A program made the position numbers and the translations under genes. The notes under the pieces were generated by a model. That model saw nothing but the letters and a program-made list of their open reading frames with translations. It had not been told where the DNA came from and did no database searches. From NCBI RefSeq assembly GCF_903772925.1, contig NZ_LR812090.1, positions 3,965,830-4,029,829 on the forward strand: DNA of 64,000 bases, read 5' to 3'. Shown piece by piece: positions 22,422 to 30,589 of the stretch; within the stretch, counting starts at the first letter, position 1, and every line of letters starts with the position of its first letter. The DNA is from Alteromonas macleodii (GTDB taxonomy: Bacteria; Pseudomonadota; Gammaproteobacteria; Enterobacterales; Alteromonadaceae).

Positions 22422-23633
22422 ATGGTAAGTTTACTGGGCATTGCAGTCCTTCTGGGTATTGCCTTCGCGTTATCATCGGCGAAACGCAGTATAAATTGGC
22501 GCACCGTTGGTGGCGCATTTGCTATTCAAGCATCAGTTGGCGCATTTGTCCTGTATTCTGAACCAGGTAAAGAGGTATTGTTAAGTGCAACCAAGTTTGT
22601 TGCTAATATTATTGCTTACAGCCAAGAGGGCATAAACTTCCTGTTTGGCCCTATTGGCGACAAGTCAATAGCATTCATATTCGCTTTTAACGTACTTCCC
22701 GTTATTGTCTTTTTCTCAGCCCTTATCGCAGTGCTCTATCACCTTAAAGTGATGGGAGTTATCATTAAAGTTATCGGTGGCTTCTTACAAAAGGCGCTGG
22801 GTACCAGTCGACCTGAATCCATGTCATCTGCCGCTAACATCTTTGTCGGCCAAACCGAAGCCCCTCTTGTTGTTCGCCCTTTCATCCCTCACATGACAAG
22901 CTCTGAGCTGTTTGCCATTATGGTAGGCGGTTTAGCGTCAATTGCTGGTTCTGTCATGGCAGGCTACGCGGGCATGGGTGTAGACCTTAAATACTTATTG
23001 GCAGCAAGCTTTATGGCTGCGCCAGGTGGCTTATTAATGGCAAAAATCATTTTGCCTGAAACCAGTAAGCCTAATGAAGATTTACATGACGTAGACGCGG
23101 AAGACACCGGCTACGCCAATGTATTTGATGCTGCCGCCAGTGGCGCAGCGTCAGGCATGCAGCTTGCGTTAAACGTAGGTGCCATGCTACTCGCTTTCAT
23201 AGCTTTAATTGCCATGTTCAACGGCCTTATCGGCTGGACGGCAGCGCTATTTGGTTATGAAAACGTTACGTTTGAAGGGATCCTGGGTTATGTACTTCAA
23301 CCTCTCGCATGGGCAATCGGCGTACCATGGGAGGAAGCACAACTTGCAGGTAGCTTCATTGGTCAGAAAATGGTGGTCAACGAATTTGTTGCTTACCTCA
23401 ACTTCTTAGAAAACCAATCACAGCTATCTGAAGCATCTCAGGCCATTATCACCTTTGCACTTTGTGGTTTTGCAAACTTCTCTTCTATCGCTATTTTGAT
23501 GGGTGGAATTGGTGCTATGGCACCAACACGCAGAAAAGAAATTGCGAGACTGGGGCTAAAAGCTGTTATTGCTGCAACGTTATCTAACTTAATGAGTGCC
23601 GCGCTAGCGGGCTTTTACCTCTCTCTTGGTTAA
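22422..23633 (+). CDS. nupC: Concentrative nucleoside transporter (CNT/NupC family)
   Basis: Cation-coupled nucleoside importer of the inner membrane, 403 residues, about nine to ten hydrophobic segments. The family signatures G-Q-T-E-A-P-L-V (near 145), [10 protein letters not shown] (near 315) and G-F-A-N-F-S-S-I (near 350), which hold the nucleoside-binding residues, are all present. TAAGGA lies upstream of the start. It is the second gene of a udk-nupC operon. Whether the coupling ion is Na+ or H+ cannot be told from this reading. Confidence 0.92.
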   Translation: MVSLLGIAVLLGIAFALSSAKRSINWRTVGGAFAIQASVGAFVLYSEPGKEVLLSATKFVANIIAYSQEGINFLFGPIGDKSIAFIFAFNVLPVIVFFSALIAVLYHLKVMGVIIKVIGGFLQKALGTSRPESMSSAANIFVGQTEAPLVVRPFIPHMTSSELFAIMVGGLASIAGSVMAGYAGMGVDLKYLLAASFMAAPGGLLMAKIILPETSKPNEDLHDVDAEDTGYANVFDAAASGAASGMQLALNVGAMLLAFIALIAMFNGLIGWTAALFGYENVTFEGILGYVLQPLAWAIGVPWEEAQLAGSFIGQKMVVNEFVAYLNFLENQSQLSEASQAIITFALCGFANFSSIAILMGGIGAMAPTRRKEIARLGLKAVIAATLSNLMSAALAGFYLSLG

Positions 23634-23647
23634 ATTTCATTAATTTG

Positions 23648-23683
23648 GACCAGTTGGTCAAGATTTTACTAGACTAACTGGTC
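23648..23683. promoter_or_regulatory. Pair of GACYA-N2-TGGTC dyads
   Basis: GACCAGTTGGTC (23648-23659, perfect arms) and GACTAACTGGTC (23672-23683, one mismatch) start 24 bp apart, so on nearly the same helix face, between the nupC stop and the oxygenase gene. The core matches the palindrome at 19555. Probably an operator for the oxygenase gene; regulator unknown. Confidence 0.5.
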
Positions 23684-23802
23684 AGGTTTCTGTAAATTAC
23701 GCGCAAATTCCTCGCGGGGTTGATTTATGTCAATTTCTGCGACTTTTTTCTGTAGCCCGTCTACCTTTATAATGCCGCAGTCAAAATATACGGGATAAAG
23801 TT

Positions 23803-24642
23803 ATGCAATTAGTTGCTGTTGATTACCAAGCGGAAAACGCACAAGAAGAATTCGTGAAGTCACTTCGCGAGACAGGGTTCGGTGTTTTAAAGAATCACCC
23901 TATCCAGCAGTCATTAGTTCAAGGTATTTACGACAATTGGCAGGGCTTCTTCGACAGTGAAGAGAAGAATGATTACCTGTACAACAAAGGTAAACAAGAC
24001 GGATTTTTCCCTCAGAGTGTATCTGAGGTGGCCAAAGGCTTTACGAAAAAAGATATTAAAGAGTATTACCACTTCTATCCGTGGGGACAGTGTCCAGAAG
24101 CACTACACCCACAAATTTCTCAGTACTATGAGGAAGCAAACACACTGGCGAAAGAGCTACTGGGTTGGATAGAAAAACATTCTCCTTCAGAGGTGAGTGA
24201 TAAGTACAGTCAACCGCTGGGTAACATGATCAAAGATTCTGATCAAACCTTGCTACGTATACTGCACTACCCACCACTAAAAGGTGATGAAGAAGTAGAT
24301 GCAATTCGCGCTGCTGCTCACGAAGATATTAACTTAATTACTATCTTACCGGCAGCTAACGAACCTGGATTGCAAGTACAAGCTAAAGACGGTAGTTGGA
24401 TTGACGTTCCTTGTGATTTTGGGAACTTGATTGTGAATATTGGCGACATGCTTCAAGAAGCATCAGGCGGATATTTCCCATCAACTACGCATAGGGTTGT
24501 AAACCCAGATGGCACTGATATGACGAAATCTCGTATTTCACTGCCACTATTTTTACACCCTAGACCAGATGTTGTTCTTTCAGAACGTCATACTGCAGGG
24601 TCATACCTGCAAGAGCGCCTTCGTGAGCTGGGCGTTATATAA
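23803..24642 (+). CDS. Isopenicillin-N-synthase-like Fe(II)/2-oxoglutarate-dependent oxygenase
   Basis: 279 residues. Non-haem iron oxygenase fold with a DIOX_N-like N-terminal region (1-110) and a jelly-roll core. The metal triad is His173, Asp175 (H-E-D) and His230 (T-T-H-R); Arg244 and Ser246 (S-R-I-S) are the expected 2-oxoglutarate carboxylate ligands. Substrate unknown: related enzymes act on small metabolites, amino acids or nucleobases. The neighbouring udk-nupC operon ends 169 bp before it, but the gap carries its own putative operator, so a link to nucleosides is only speculation. A terminator follows directly. Confidence 0.88.
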   Translation: MQLVAVDYQAENAQEEFVKSLRETGFGVLKNHPIQQSLVQGIYDNWQGFFDSEEKNDYLYNKGKQDGFFPQSVSEVAKGFTKKDIKEYYHFYPWGQCPEALHPQISQYYEEANTLAKELLGWIEKHSPSEVSDKYSQPLGNMIKDSDQTLLRILHYPPLKGDEEVDAIRAAAHEDINLITILPAANEPGLQVQAKDGSWIDVPCDFGNLIVNIGDMLQEASGGYFPSTTHRVVNPDGTDMTKSRISLPLFLHPRPDVVLSERHTAGSYLQERLRELGVI

Positions 24643-24672
24643 ATTAAGTTCCTTTTGTAGTGTTATTCTTTT

Positions 24673-24699
24673 GCCGCAGCTAGTCTGCGGCTTTTTTTT
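24673..24699 (+). terminator. Terminator of the oxygenase gene
   Basis: Seven-pair stem GCCGCAG / CTGCGGC with a five-base loop followed by eight T. It runs into the 3' end of the convergent lipoprotein gene. Confidence 0.92.
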
Positions 24700-25855
24700 A
24701 GTTGCTTGCCAAGGTCGCTAATTTAGAAGAATAGCGCTGTTTTTCCTGTTGATTTGGTGAATGCTTCACGGCCCTCTCTAAAAAACGTTGTGCTTCGCTA
24801 ACATCCCCTAACTCGTGATGCGCTTTTGCCATGCCGAATAAAATCTCGTGGCGCGCATTATCAAGCTTTAGTCCTTTTCTATAATGCTCTATAGCAGCAA
24901 TAATGTCGCCAGCCTCAAACGCCTGCTCGCCCAATATGTAATGATAAAAAGGGTTATTTTTACGCTTTGCTTCAACCATTTGCGTGATCTGCATTGCTTC
25001 TTCATCTCTATCTTGATGAGTATAGAGAATGGATAAATTCTCCCAAGCTGTGAGGTTTTCATCATCCAGTGAGAGTGCATGCTTGTAAGTCATCTCAGCC
25101 TGCTCATAAGCGTCAACCATTCTGTATAAAACGCCAAGGTTAACCCAACTTTGCTGTAACTCAGGAGTTAATGTAGCAGCGGCACGAAAGTAGCTGTAAG
25201 CCCTTGTGTAACTATTCGCAACCAACGCGTCTGCTCCTTTGTTGTTGTAGTACATAGACACTATTTTGTTTTTCGATACCGGCTTTCTGGGGAAGTAGTT
25301 GCGCAACATTTGCGGGTCAAAGTCTACGTCCGCCCATGAACCTCCAATTGATGTTACGTGGTTGACTTCAGGCATTGAAACTCGCATATTAATATGCCCA
25401 TTTAGCAGGCTATACCCTTCTCTTCGTGTCCAATATTCTGGAATATCTACCTCATAGAAGGTCGCGACTAAATCCACGTGTTCAGCAAGCGCATAGGTCA
25501 TAATTGAAAGGGATAAACAGTTTGCCGCGCGATTGTTAAACGTAGTGTCTGCTGTGGTATTCGCACTATTGCGATAAAGCATGCCGTAATCTGAATGGTC
25601 AAAAATAGCTTTCACTAAACCCTTAACGTTTTTCTGCAAAGTGCTTTTGTTATGCACCGCTTTTTCAGCAAAAAACTGAGCGTCTTCACCTAAGTAAAAA
25701 ATTTCGTCGATGGTCTCTACGGGAAACAAATGATACGACGGAAATAGGCTATCGTTTAATAAGGTAGGCGGCGATGCTACATTTTGCTCGTCGGTAGACT
25801 GGCAAGCACTTAAAAAACAACAAAGTAGCCAAATTAAAACTAGTCGAGTATTCAT
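24698..25855 (-). CDS. Lipoprotein with transglutaminase-like region and TPR repeats
   Basis: 385 residues from the ATG at 25855, preferred over a GTG three codons upstream because AGGTG precedes it at the right distance. A lipoprotein signal ends in L-S-A-C, with Cys18 as lipidation site. Residues about 100-180 hold N-C-L-S-L-S (Cys113), N-G-H-I-N (His154) and a following D-V-D-F-D, the order of the Cys-His-Asp triad in transglutaminase-like proteins. The C-terminal half (about 195-380) is built of TPR repeats. Probably an envelope protein acting on or binding a polypeptide partner. The catalytic assignment is inference. Confidence 0.75.
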   Translation of the reverse strand: MNTRLVLIWLLCCFLSACQSTDEQNVASPPTLLNDSLFPSYHLFPVETIDEIFYLGEDAQFFAEKAVHNKSTLQKNVKGLVKAIFDHSDYGMLYRNSANTTADTTFNNRAANCLSLSIMTYALAEHVDLVATFYEVDIPEYWTRREGYSLLNGHINMRVSMPEVNHVTSIGGSWADVDFDPQMLRNYFPRKPVSKNKIVSMYYNNKGADALVANSYTRAYSYFRAAATLTPELQQSWVNLGVLYRMVDAYEQAEMTYKHALSLDDENLTAWENLSILYTHQDRDEEAMQITQMVEAKRKNNPFYHYILGEQAFEAGDIIAAIEHYRKGLKLDNARHEILFGMAKAHHELGDVSEAQRFLERAVKHSPNQQEKQRYSSKLATLASN

Positions 25856-25930
25856 ATCAGGCACCTATTTTAGTTACTCGATAGTTTAAAATTATAGCAG
25901 TTAAACCATTTTTTACATTTTATTTACATC

Positions 25931-26140
25931 ATGCACATTTGGGCTTTTATCGCAAAAGACGTATCCGCGCTTTCTGATGCCACTACGGTGGAGGGAAGTA
26001 AAGTTATGGTGTCTACTACTATGAATAAAGTCATGATAAACGGTGCTCAGGTTATTAAGGCTGATGTGATGACTAGCAAGGGTGTTATTCACGTTATTGA
26101 TACGGTATTACTTCCAGAGGATGTAAAAGCCTCTTTATAA
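25931..26140 (+). pseudogene. Remnant of a fasciclin (FAS1) domain gene
   Basis: 69 codons whose C-terminal 50 residues match the end of a FAS1 domain: V-x-G-S-K-V-M-V, V-M-I-N-G-A-Q-V, A-D-V-M-T-S-K-G-V-I-H-V-I-D, V-L-L-P. A complete FAS1 domain has about 130-140 residues, so the signal peptide and first half are missing, and no upstream frame supplies them. The start shown has no ribosome site. Best read as a decayed gene fragment; a short expressed protein is less likely. A terminator still follows it. Confidence 0.7.
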
Positions 26141-26154
26141 GATGTGTTTCTAAG

Positions 26155-26190
26155 AAAAGTAAAGATCGCCTGGAGTTGATCTTTGCTTTT
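26155..26190 (+). terminator. Terminator after the FAS1 remnant
   Basis: Stem AAAAG-T-AAAGATC / GATCTTT-G-CTTTT with one T-G pair and a ten-base loop, ending in CTTTTCT. Rho-independent terminator in form; it may be a relic of the intact fasciclin gene. Confidence 0.65.
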
Positions 26191-26359
26191 CTCAAAATTG
26201 TCTCCGATCTCTCCCACTAACTTCTTCGTAAACAAAATCATACGAAACGCAGTTTTCATCGTATCAGTACTACAAACGCGTTAGTTGAACAAATAAATAT
26301 CAATGTCATTAGAGCTTTAAATAATTGGCCTTGATCTTTGGACAAGAAAAGGAGTTCAT

Positions 26360-26779
26360 ATGTTTACGGTTTACACATACAGCATTGCTGGACTATTAGT
26401 CATTAGCTTTACGGTTTTCGTTCAAAACATTGTTGCCGCTGTGGCGCATAGAAAACAGACTCGCTACATACCCGGTAAAGTCAGCGAGGAACTAAGCCAT
26501 GATAGTTTTGTGTTTAGAAGCCACAGAACCTTTCATAACTCGCTTGAAAATATTCACCAATTTGTGCTGCCCGCCCTACTTTGCATATTTCTTGGCGCGC
26601 AAACAGACGTACTCGCCATTTTGGTTTGGGCTTACGCACTAAGTCGTATTATTCATATGGTTCTGTACTATGCTATTGCCACAGAAAAGAACCCTAGCCC
26701 AAGGAGCTATTTTTATATGCTAGGCGTTCTATGTACGCTTGGCGTTTATGTGCTGGCGTTATTTCAGTTATTGTTCTAA
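26360..26779 (+). CDS. MAPEG family membrane protein
   Basis: 139 residues with four hydrophobic segments. The MAPEG (membrane-associated eicosanoid/glutathione metabolism) pattern is visible: R-x-x-R-x-F-H-N-S-L-E-N at about 51-62, followed by a helix and the Y-A-L-S-R-I-I-H motif. Bacterial members are poorly characterised and may use glutathione. The start has a strong AAAGGAG site. Monocistronic by position. Confidence 0.8.
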   Translation: MFTVYTYSIAGLLVISFTVFVQNIVAAVAHRKQTRYIPGKVSEELSHDSFVFRSHRTFHNSLENIHQFVLPALLCIFLGAQTDVLAILVWAYALSRIIHMVLYYAIATEKNPSPRSYFYMLGVLCTLGVYVLALFQLLF

Positions 26780-26989
26780 CTAGCGACATCTTAAGCTGTA
26801 CAAAAATCACACAAAACAGTAATCTCTAAGCTTTAGAAAATGCTTTATTTGTTAAAGGTTTTTCTAGAGAAGCAGATAACCATGATGATGAATCCTACGC
26901 TTGAATATTACACTTTTGATTAATGTTTTTTTCGAAATTCAGGCGTATTCTTACTAATTGAACACTCACATATGTGTTTAGGAGTACCA

Positions 26990-27973
26990 GTGTACATTGA
27001 CCAAGTCGGCGATCGGACTTTAGCTGATTGCAGTGTATTGATTGTCGACGATCAAGCTAGCAGTAGACTTATTTTAGAAACACTACTCGATGAAATAGTA
27101 GAGTGCTTTTCTGTGCATTCAGGAAAGGCAGCCATTGAGTACTGCAAGCATAACAAGCCAGACCTAATCCTAATGGACGTTTCCATGCCAGAAATGGATG
27201 GGCACGAAACCACAGCGCTGCTTCGACAAAAGCCATCTTGTGAACACATACCTATTATCTTCGTTACCTCTTCGTCAACAGACGAGGAAGAATCCCGTTG
27301 TTGGGACTCTGGTTGTGTAGACTTTGTGGTAAAACCTGTAAATGCTTGTACGCTGCGTAATCGCGTAAAGTCGCATCTCCAACACAAGCTTAGAAGTGAT
27401 TTTTTAGAAACACTAATTTATATCGATAAATTAACTGGAGCCTACAACAGACACTATCTAGACGACTACCTCCCCCGTTTAGTTAAAGACGCCGAACGTA
27501 ACGCTACCCCACTGTCTTTGGTTATATTTGATGTGGATCACTTTAAGCTATTCAATGATATGTATGGACATTTGGATGGTGATAGCTGCTTATGGAAGGT
27601 TAGTAAAACGATAAACGATGCACTCCTTCGTCCTATGGACAAATTGGTGAGAATTGGTGGTGAAGAGTTCTTGGTAATTTTACCAAACACCGATGTAGAG
27701 GGGGCGGTAGCTGTTGCCGAGCGCCTATTACAAACCGTTTACGACCTCAACATTCTTCATAGTTCGTCTGAGTACGGGCGTATAACACTGAGCGCTGGCT
27801 TAGCGATAAAAACCGCCAACGATGATAAAACGATTGATTATGTCATGCTGGAAGCGGATAAAAACTTGTATGCAGCCAAAACGTCCGGCCGGAATCGGTT
27901 AGTATCACCTTCACTTACGCCTACTAAAAAAGCAAAGATCTCTCGCTCATCACAAACGATAAAAAGTTTCTAG
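26990..27973 (+). CDS. Response regulator with GGDEF domain (probable diguanylate cyclase)
   Basis: 327 residues from a GTG at 26990, which has TAGGAG 5 bp upstream; an in-frame ATG six codons earlier has none. Receiver domain 14-130 with phosphoacceptor Asp63 (L-M-D-V-S-M-P) and Lys115; GGDEF domain about 145-310 with intact active loop G-G-E-E-F at 223-227. R-P-M-D at 214-217, five residues before it, is a product-inhibition (I) site. It should therefore make cyclic di-GMP under control of an unknown histidine kinase. The stop overlaps the convergent exonuclease stop by four bases. Confidence 0.92.
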   Translation: MYIDQVGDRTLADCSVLIVDDQASSRLILETLLDEIVECFSVHSGKAAIEYCKHNKPDLILMDVSMPEMDGHETTALLRQKPSCEHIPIIFVTSSSTDEEESRCWDSGCVDFVVKPVNACTLRNRVKSHLQHKLRSDFLETLIYIDKLTGAYNRHYLDDYLPRLVKDAERNATPLSLVIFDVDHFKLFNDMYGHLDGDSCLWKVSKTINDALLRPMDKLVRIGGEEFLVILPNTDVEGAVAVAERLLQTVYDLNILHSSSEYGRITLSAGLAIKTANDDKTIDYVMLEADKNLYAAKTSGRNRLVSPSLTPTKKAKISRSSQTIKSF

Positions 27974-28656
27974 CTGCCGCCTAGCTGAATGTGCCCAACA
28001 GCCCCGGTATGAAGTAGACAGTCGAGCGTAGCCTCTTTTGCTACGCCTAATTCTGTCAACTGAGCAAGGAAAAGCTGAAATGTAGCTAACGCATCATCTA
28101 GCGCATTGTGTTCATTAAATGCTGGAAGGCTTAAGCGTTGGCGGCACACGCTTAGCGTGGCACTATTGCTTGGCAAAACTTGATGCTGCTTGTTTAGCTG
28201 ATATAGCGCAAGCTGAAGGGTATCAATGTAAAACACCTCTAACTTTGGTACAGCAAACTGTTTAAAAGCTTTGTTTAACGCCATTAAGTCTAGCCTAGCG
28301 TTGTGAAAAATAAGTATTTGTTGTTGAAATAACGGTATGAGCGCACGCAGCGCCACTTCTAAATATTCGCCTTTTTGCAAGATGTCAGGGGTTAACCCAT
28401 GAATCACAGGGCTTTGCCCTAAGTTCGCGGTGGTATTGATGACATGATAACCGCTCGTCGACAAATCGATACGGCCCCCCGTGCCGCTCACATAACCCAC
28501 GGAAGTAATTTGCGTAGTTGAAGGGTTAAGCGACGTAAGCTCCAAATCAACTGCGGTAAACAATGTATTGTAAACGTGGTGTTCACGAACGTGCCGTTTC
28601 AACGTAGTGTTACCCACAAACGTCTGTACGCACGCCTTTATCCATCTATTAATCAT
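27970..28656 (-). CDS. DEDDh 3'-5' exonuclease (DnaQ-like)
   Basis: 228 residues. Exo I contains Asp37 and Glu39 (V-D-L-E-L), Exo II contains H-N-A-R-L-D with Asp123, and Exo III contains His183 and Asp188 (H-N-A-L-D-D), so this is a complete DEDDh exonuclease site. The gene follows the CNB-CBS-DUF294 gene by 5 bp in the same direction. In other gammaproteobacteria this pair is often found next to the acetate symporter operon, as here; why is not known. Substrate (DNA or RNA) cannot be told. Confidence 0.88.
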   Translation of the reverse strand: MINRWIKACVQTFVGNTTLKRHVREHHVYNTLFTAVDLELTSLNPSTTQITSVGYVSGTGGRIDLSTSGYHVINTTANLGQSPVIHGLTPDILQKGEYLEVALRALIPLFQQQILIFHNARLDLMALNKAFKQFAVPKLEVFYIDTLQLALYQLNKQHQVLPSNSATLSVCRQRLSLPAFNEHNALDDALATFQLFLAQLTELGVAKEATLDCLLHTGAVGHIQLGGS

Positions 28657-28661
28657 ATCGA

Positions 28662-30509
28662 TTAACTCACGCCACCTGAAAACTTCATCACCATAGCTTG
28701 ATTTGTTCGTTCTATTGCTTTGAATGCGGCTTTGAGCTGATGTTTTTCAATTGATGATAAGCTTGATATGGACACGCGATTGTCGGTAACTTTATTTTCA
28801 AGTTGATGACGCCAGCGCAGACGATTAAGGAATAGCCAAATATCGCTAAGATTCGTTGCATCGCGTTTTGAAAGTTGGGAGCGAGCAGATAACGCTTCAA
28901 GACGTGCGAGAGTGTTGGGTAAAGTCACACCATCAGCCAGCGCGTAAATTCTTGCTATGTTGTTGATTAAAGCGACAGCACGGGTCTTTAGATCAATAAC
29001 GTCTTTTTCTTTTCTTCCCTTCTCATAAACAAACTTCTGGAACATAGAAAGCGGCACCGATATTTCGTTACTATGTCTGGTAAGGGCTGCTAAAAACATA
29101 TTTTGTTGCATTAATGGAGCGCGTTGTTTTTGAAGCTGCTTAAACAAACCTACATCACCTGCAGCACATCGCACATCCAAAAAGATATTGAAGTGCATAA
29201 TGGCATCTTTAGTGGGCGCTTTTACCCACTGTTTAGCTTCTTCGAGTGCCTCATCAAGGGATAACCTTAGTTTAGGATTACTGGCCATTATATTGCCATC
29301 GCAAAGCTTAATGCCACACTTCGCCAACCCGTTACATACGTACTCTGCCATATTCGAAAAGTACTCGGCTTGCACTTCGGTAGGTGTTTTTGCAAGAAGT
29401 AACCCGTTGTCTTGATCTGAGCCCATAGTTTGGTCTTCTCGGGCTTGTGAACCATATACCAACCACGCGAACATCATGGGAGCTTTACCGTTAGCTTGTT
29501 GGAAAAAGCCAATTAACTTTCTGGTCATGATGTCAGTTGCTTGTGACAATATTTTCCCAGCAATGTCGTAATCACCCGCTTTTTTTGCATGGGCCGAAAA
29601 GTAATGAGGCAGTTGCCACGACAGGCGCGTAAGCTCATAAAGGTTCTCGGCCTTGCTCAATTCACCAATAATGAAGAGTACGTTTCCTCGCTGATGACGA
29701 ATGATATCGCTGGCGGTTACCATGCCAAGGGGTACTAGCGTTTGGTGATCAATAACGGGCAAGTGATGAATGTTTTTTTCAGTCATTAGCGCTAGCGCGT
29801 CAAATAAGGTCCTATTCCCCATAATTTGAGCCGGGTTAGCTGTCATTATTTGGCTAATCGGAAGGTGAGTGTCTAAAGAGGCTGCCACTACTCTCGACCT
29901 TAAATCGCGGTCAGTGATAATACCAATTAGCTTCTCGTGTTCAGTTACTAGCAAAGAAGATACTTTTTGCGATGTCATTAACTGGGCCGCCACCGTGATT
30001 GAAGTTTGAGCCTCGACAGAAACAGGGGCTTTTTCGATAACTTCTAGAAGCCCTTTGTAAAGCCACATTGAATTACTATCTGCAATGGCATGGCTTTGCA
30101 GCGAGTTATTGCTAAGGCCATCAAAAAAATGCCGTATGGTAGGTATTTCCAGTAAAGGTTCTACAGCTCGCGCATCAAAGCAATAAACCAACCCAGGGCT
30201 ATCCACCGTTATGCTTAGTGGAAAATTTCGCTTTTCTATTAGGTTTGCGTAACCGAAATAGTCACCTTCACTTAAATGTTGAATGGGTGCATCAGAGTCT
30301 TTCACTGAGAACTGGCCGCTTTGAATAAGAAACAGCGCGACCTTATCTTTTAGAACTTGATCCACATTATCAGCGGTCAAATAGATTAGCTCGGTGTGTT
30401 TTATAAGCTGCTGCTTTTGCTCTTTGTCCAGCGAGTCAAAAGGCGCGGAAGCATTAAGAAAGTCTTCAACTTGTTTAGCCATTGCAGTCATAGAAATTGT
30501 CCAGTTCAC
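28662..30509 (-). CDS. Cyclic-nucleotide-binding / CBS / DUF294 nucleotidyltransferase-like protein
   Basis: 615 residues from a GTG start; ATGs at codons 7 and 10 are equally possible since none has a clear ribosome site. Order of domains: CNB-like barrel (about 25-125), CBS pair (about 155-275), then a nucleotidyltransferase-like domain with Y-G-S-Q-A-R-E-D-Q-T-M-G-S-D-Q-D-N at 352-368 that keeps the G-S and D-x-D metal motif, and a helical C-terminal DUF294_C domain. Probably a nucleotide-sensing regulator. It lies just past the actP terminator and is coupled to the exonuclease gene; its neighbourhood suggests a role linked to acetate or carbon status. Confidence 0.87.
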   Translation of the reverse strand: MNWTISMTAMAKQVEDFLNASAPFDSLDKEQKQQLIKHTELIYLTADNVDQVLKDKVALFLIQSGQFSVKDSDAPIQHLSEGDYFGYANLIEKRNFPLSITVDSPGLVYCFDARAVEPLLEIPTIRHFFDGLSNNSLQSHAIADSNSMWLYKGLLEVIEKAPVSVEAQTSITVAAQLMTSQKVSSLLVTEHEKLIGIITDRDLRSRVVAASLDTHLPISQIMTANPAQIMGNRTLFDALALMTEKNIHHLPVIDHQTLVPLGMVTASDIIRHQRGNVLFIIGELSKAENLYELTRLSWQLPHYFSAHAKKAGDYDIAGKILSQATDIMTRKLIGFFQQANGKAPMMFAWLVYGSQAREDQTMGSDQDNGLLLAKTPTEVQAEYFSNMAEYVCNGLAKCGIKLCDGNIMASNPKLRLSLDEALEEAKQWVKAPTKDAIMHFNIFLDVRCAAGDVGLFKQLQKQRAPLMQQNMFLAALTRHSNEISVPLSMFQKFVYEKGRKEKDVIDLKTRAVALINNIARIYALADGVTLPNTLARLEALSARSQLSKRDATNLSDIWLFLNRLRWRHQLENKVTDNRVSISSLSSIEKHQLKAAFKAIERTNQAMVMKFSGGVS

Positions 30510-30524
30510 AAAAAGAAAAAACCA

Positions 30525-30560
30525 ACCTACTCACTTTCGCCAGTAGATTGGTTTTATTTT
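30525..30560 (-). terminator. Terminator between actP and the CBS-DUF294 gene
   Basis: Stem AACCAA-C-CTACT / AGTAG-A-TTGGTT (30530-30553, one mismatch), followed on the minus strand by T6CT5. It should end most of the actP transcript about 35 bp past its stop. The next gene begins only 20 bp further, so its transcription would come from read-through or from a promoter inside actP. Confidence 0.8.
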
Positions 30561-30589
30561 GCTAAAGCCTATCTTTAGGCAATACTAAC

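Noticed and set aside
23672..23688. FadR-like site AACTGGTCAG
   Set aside because: Only one half fits the FadR operator; the other half does not, and the dyad symmetry here is the reverse, GACYA-N2-TGGTC.
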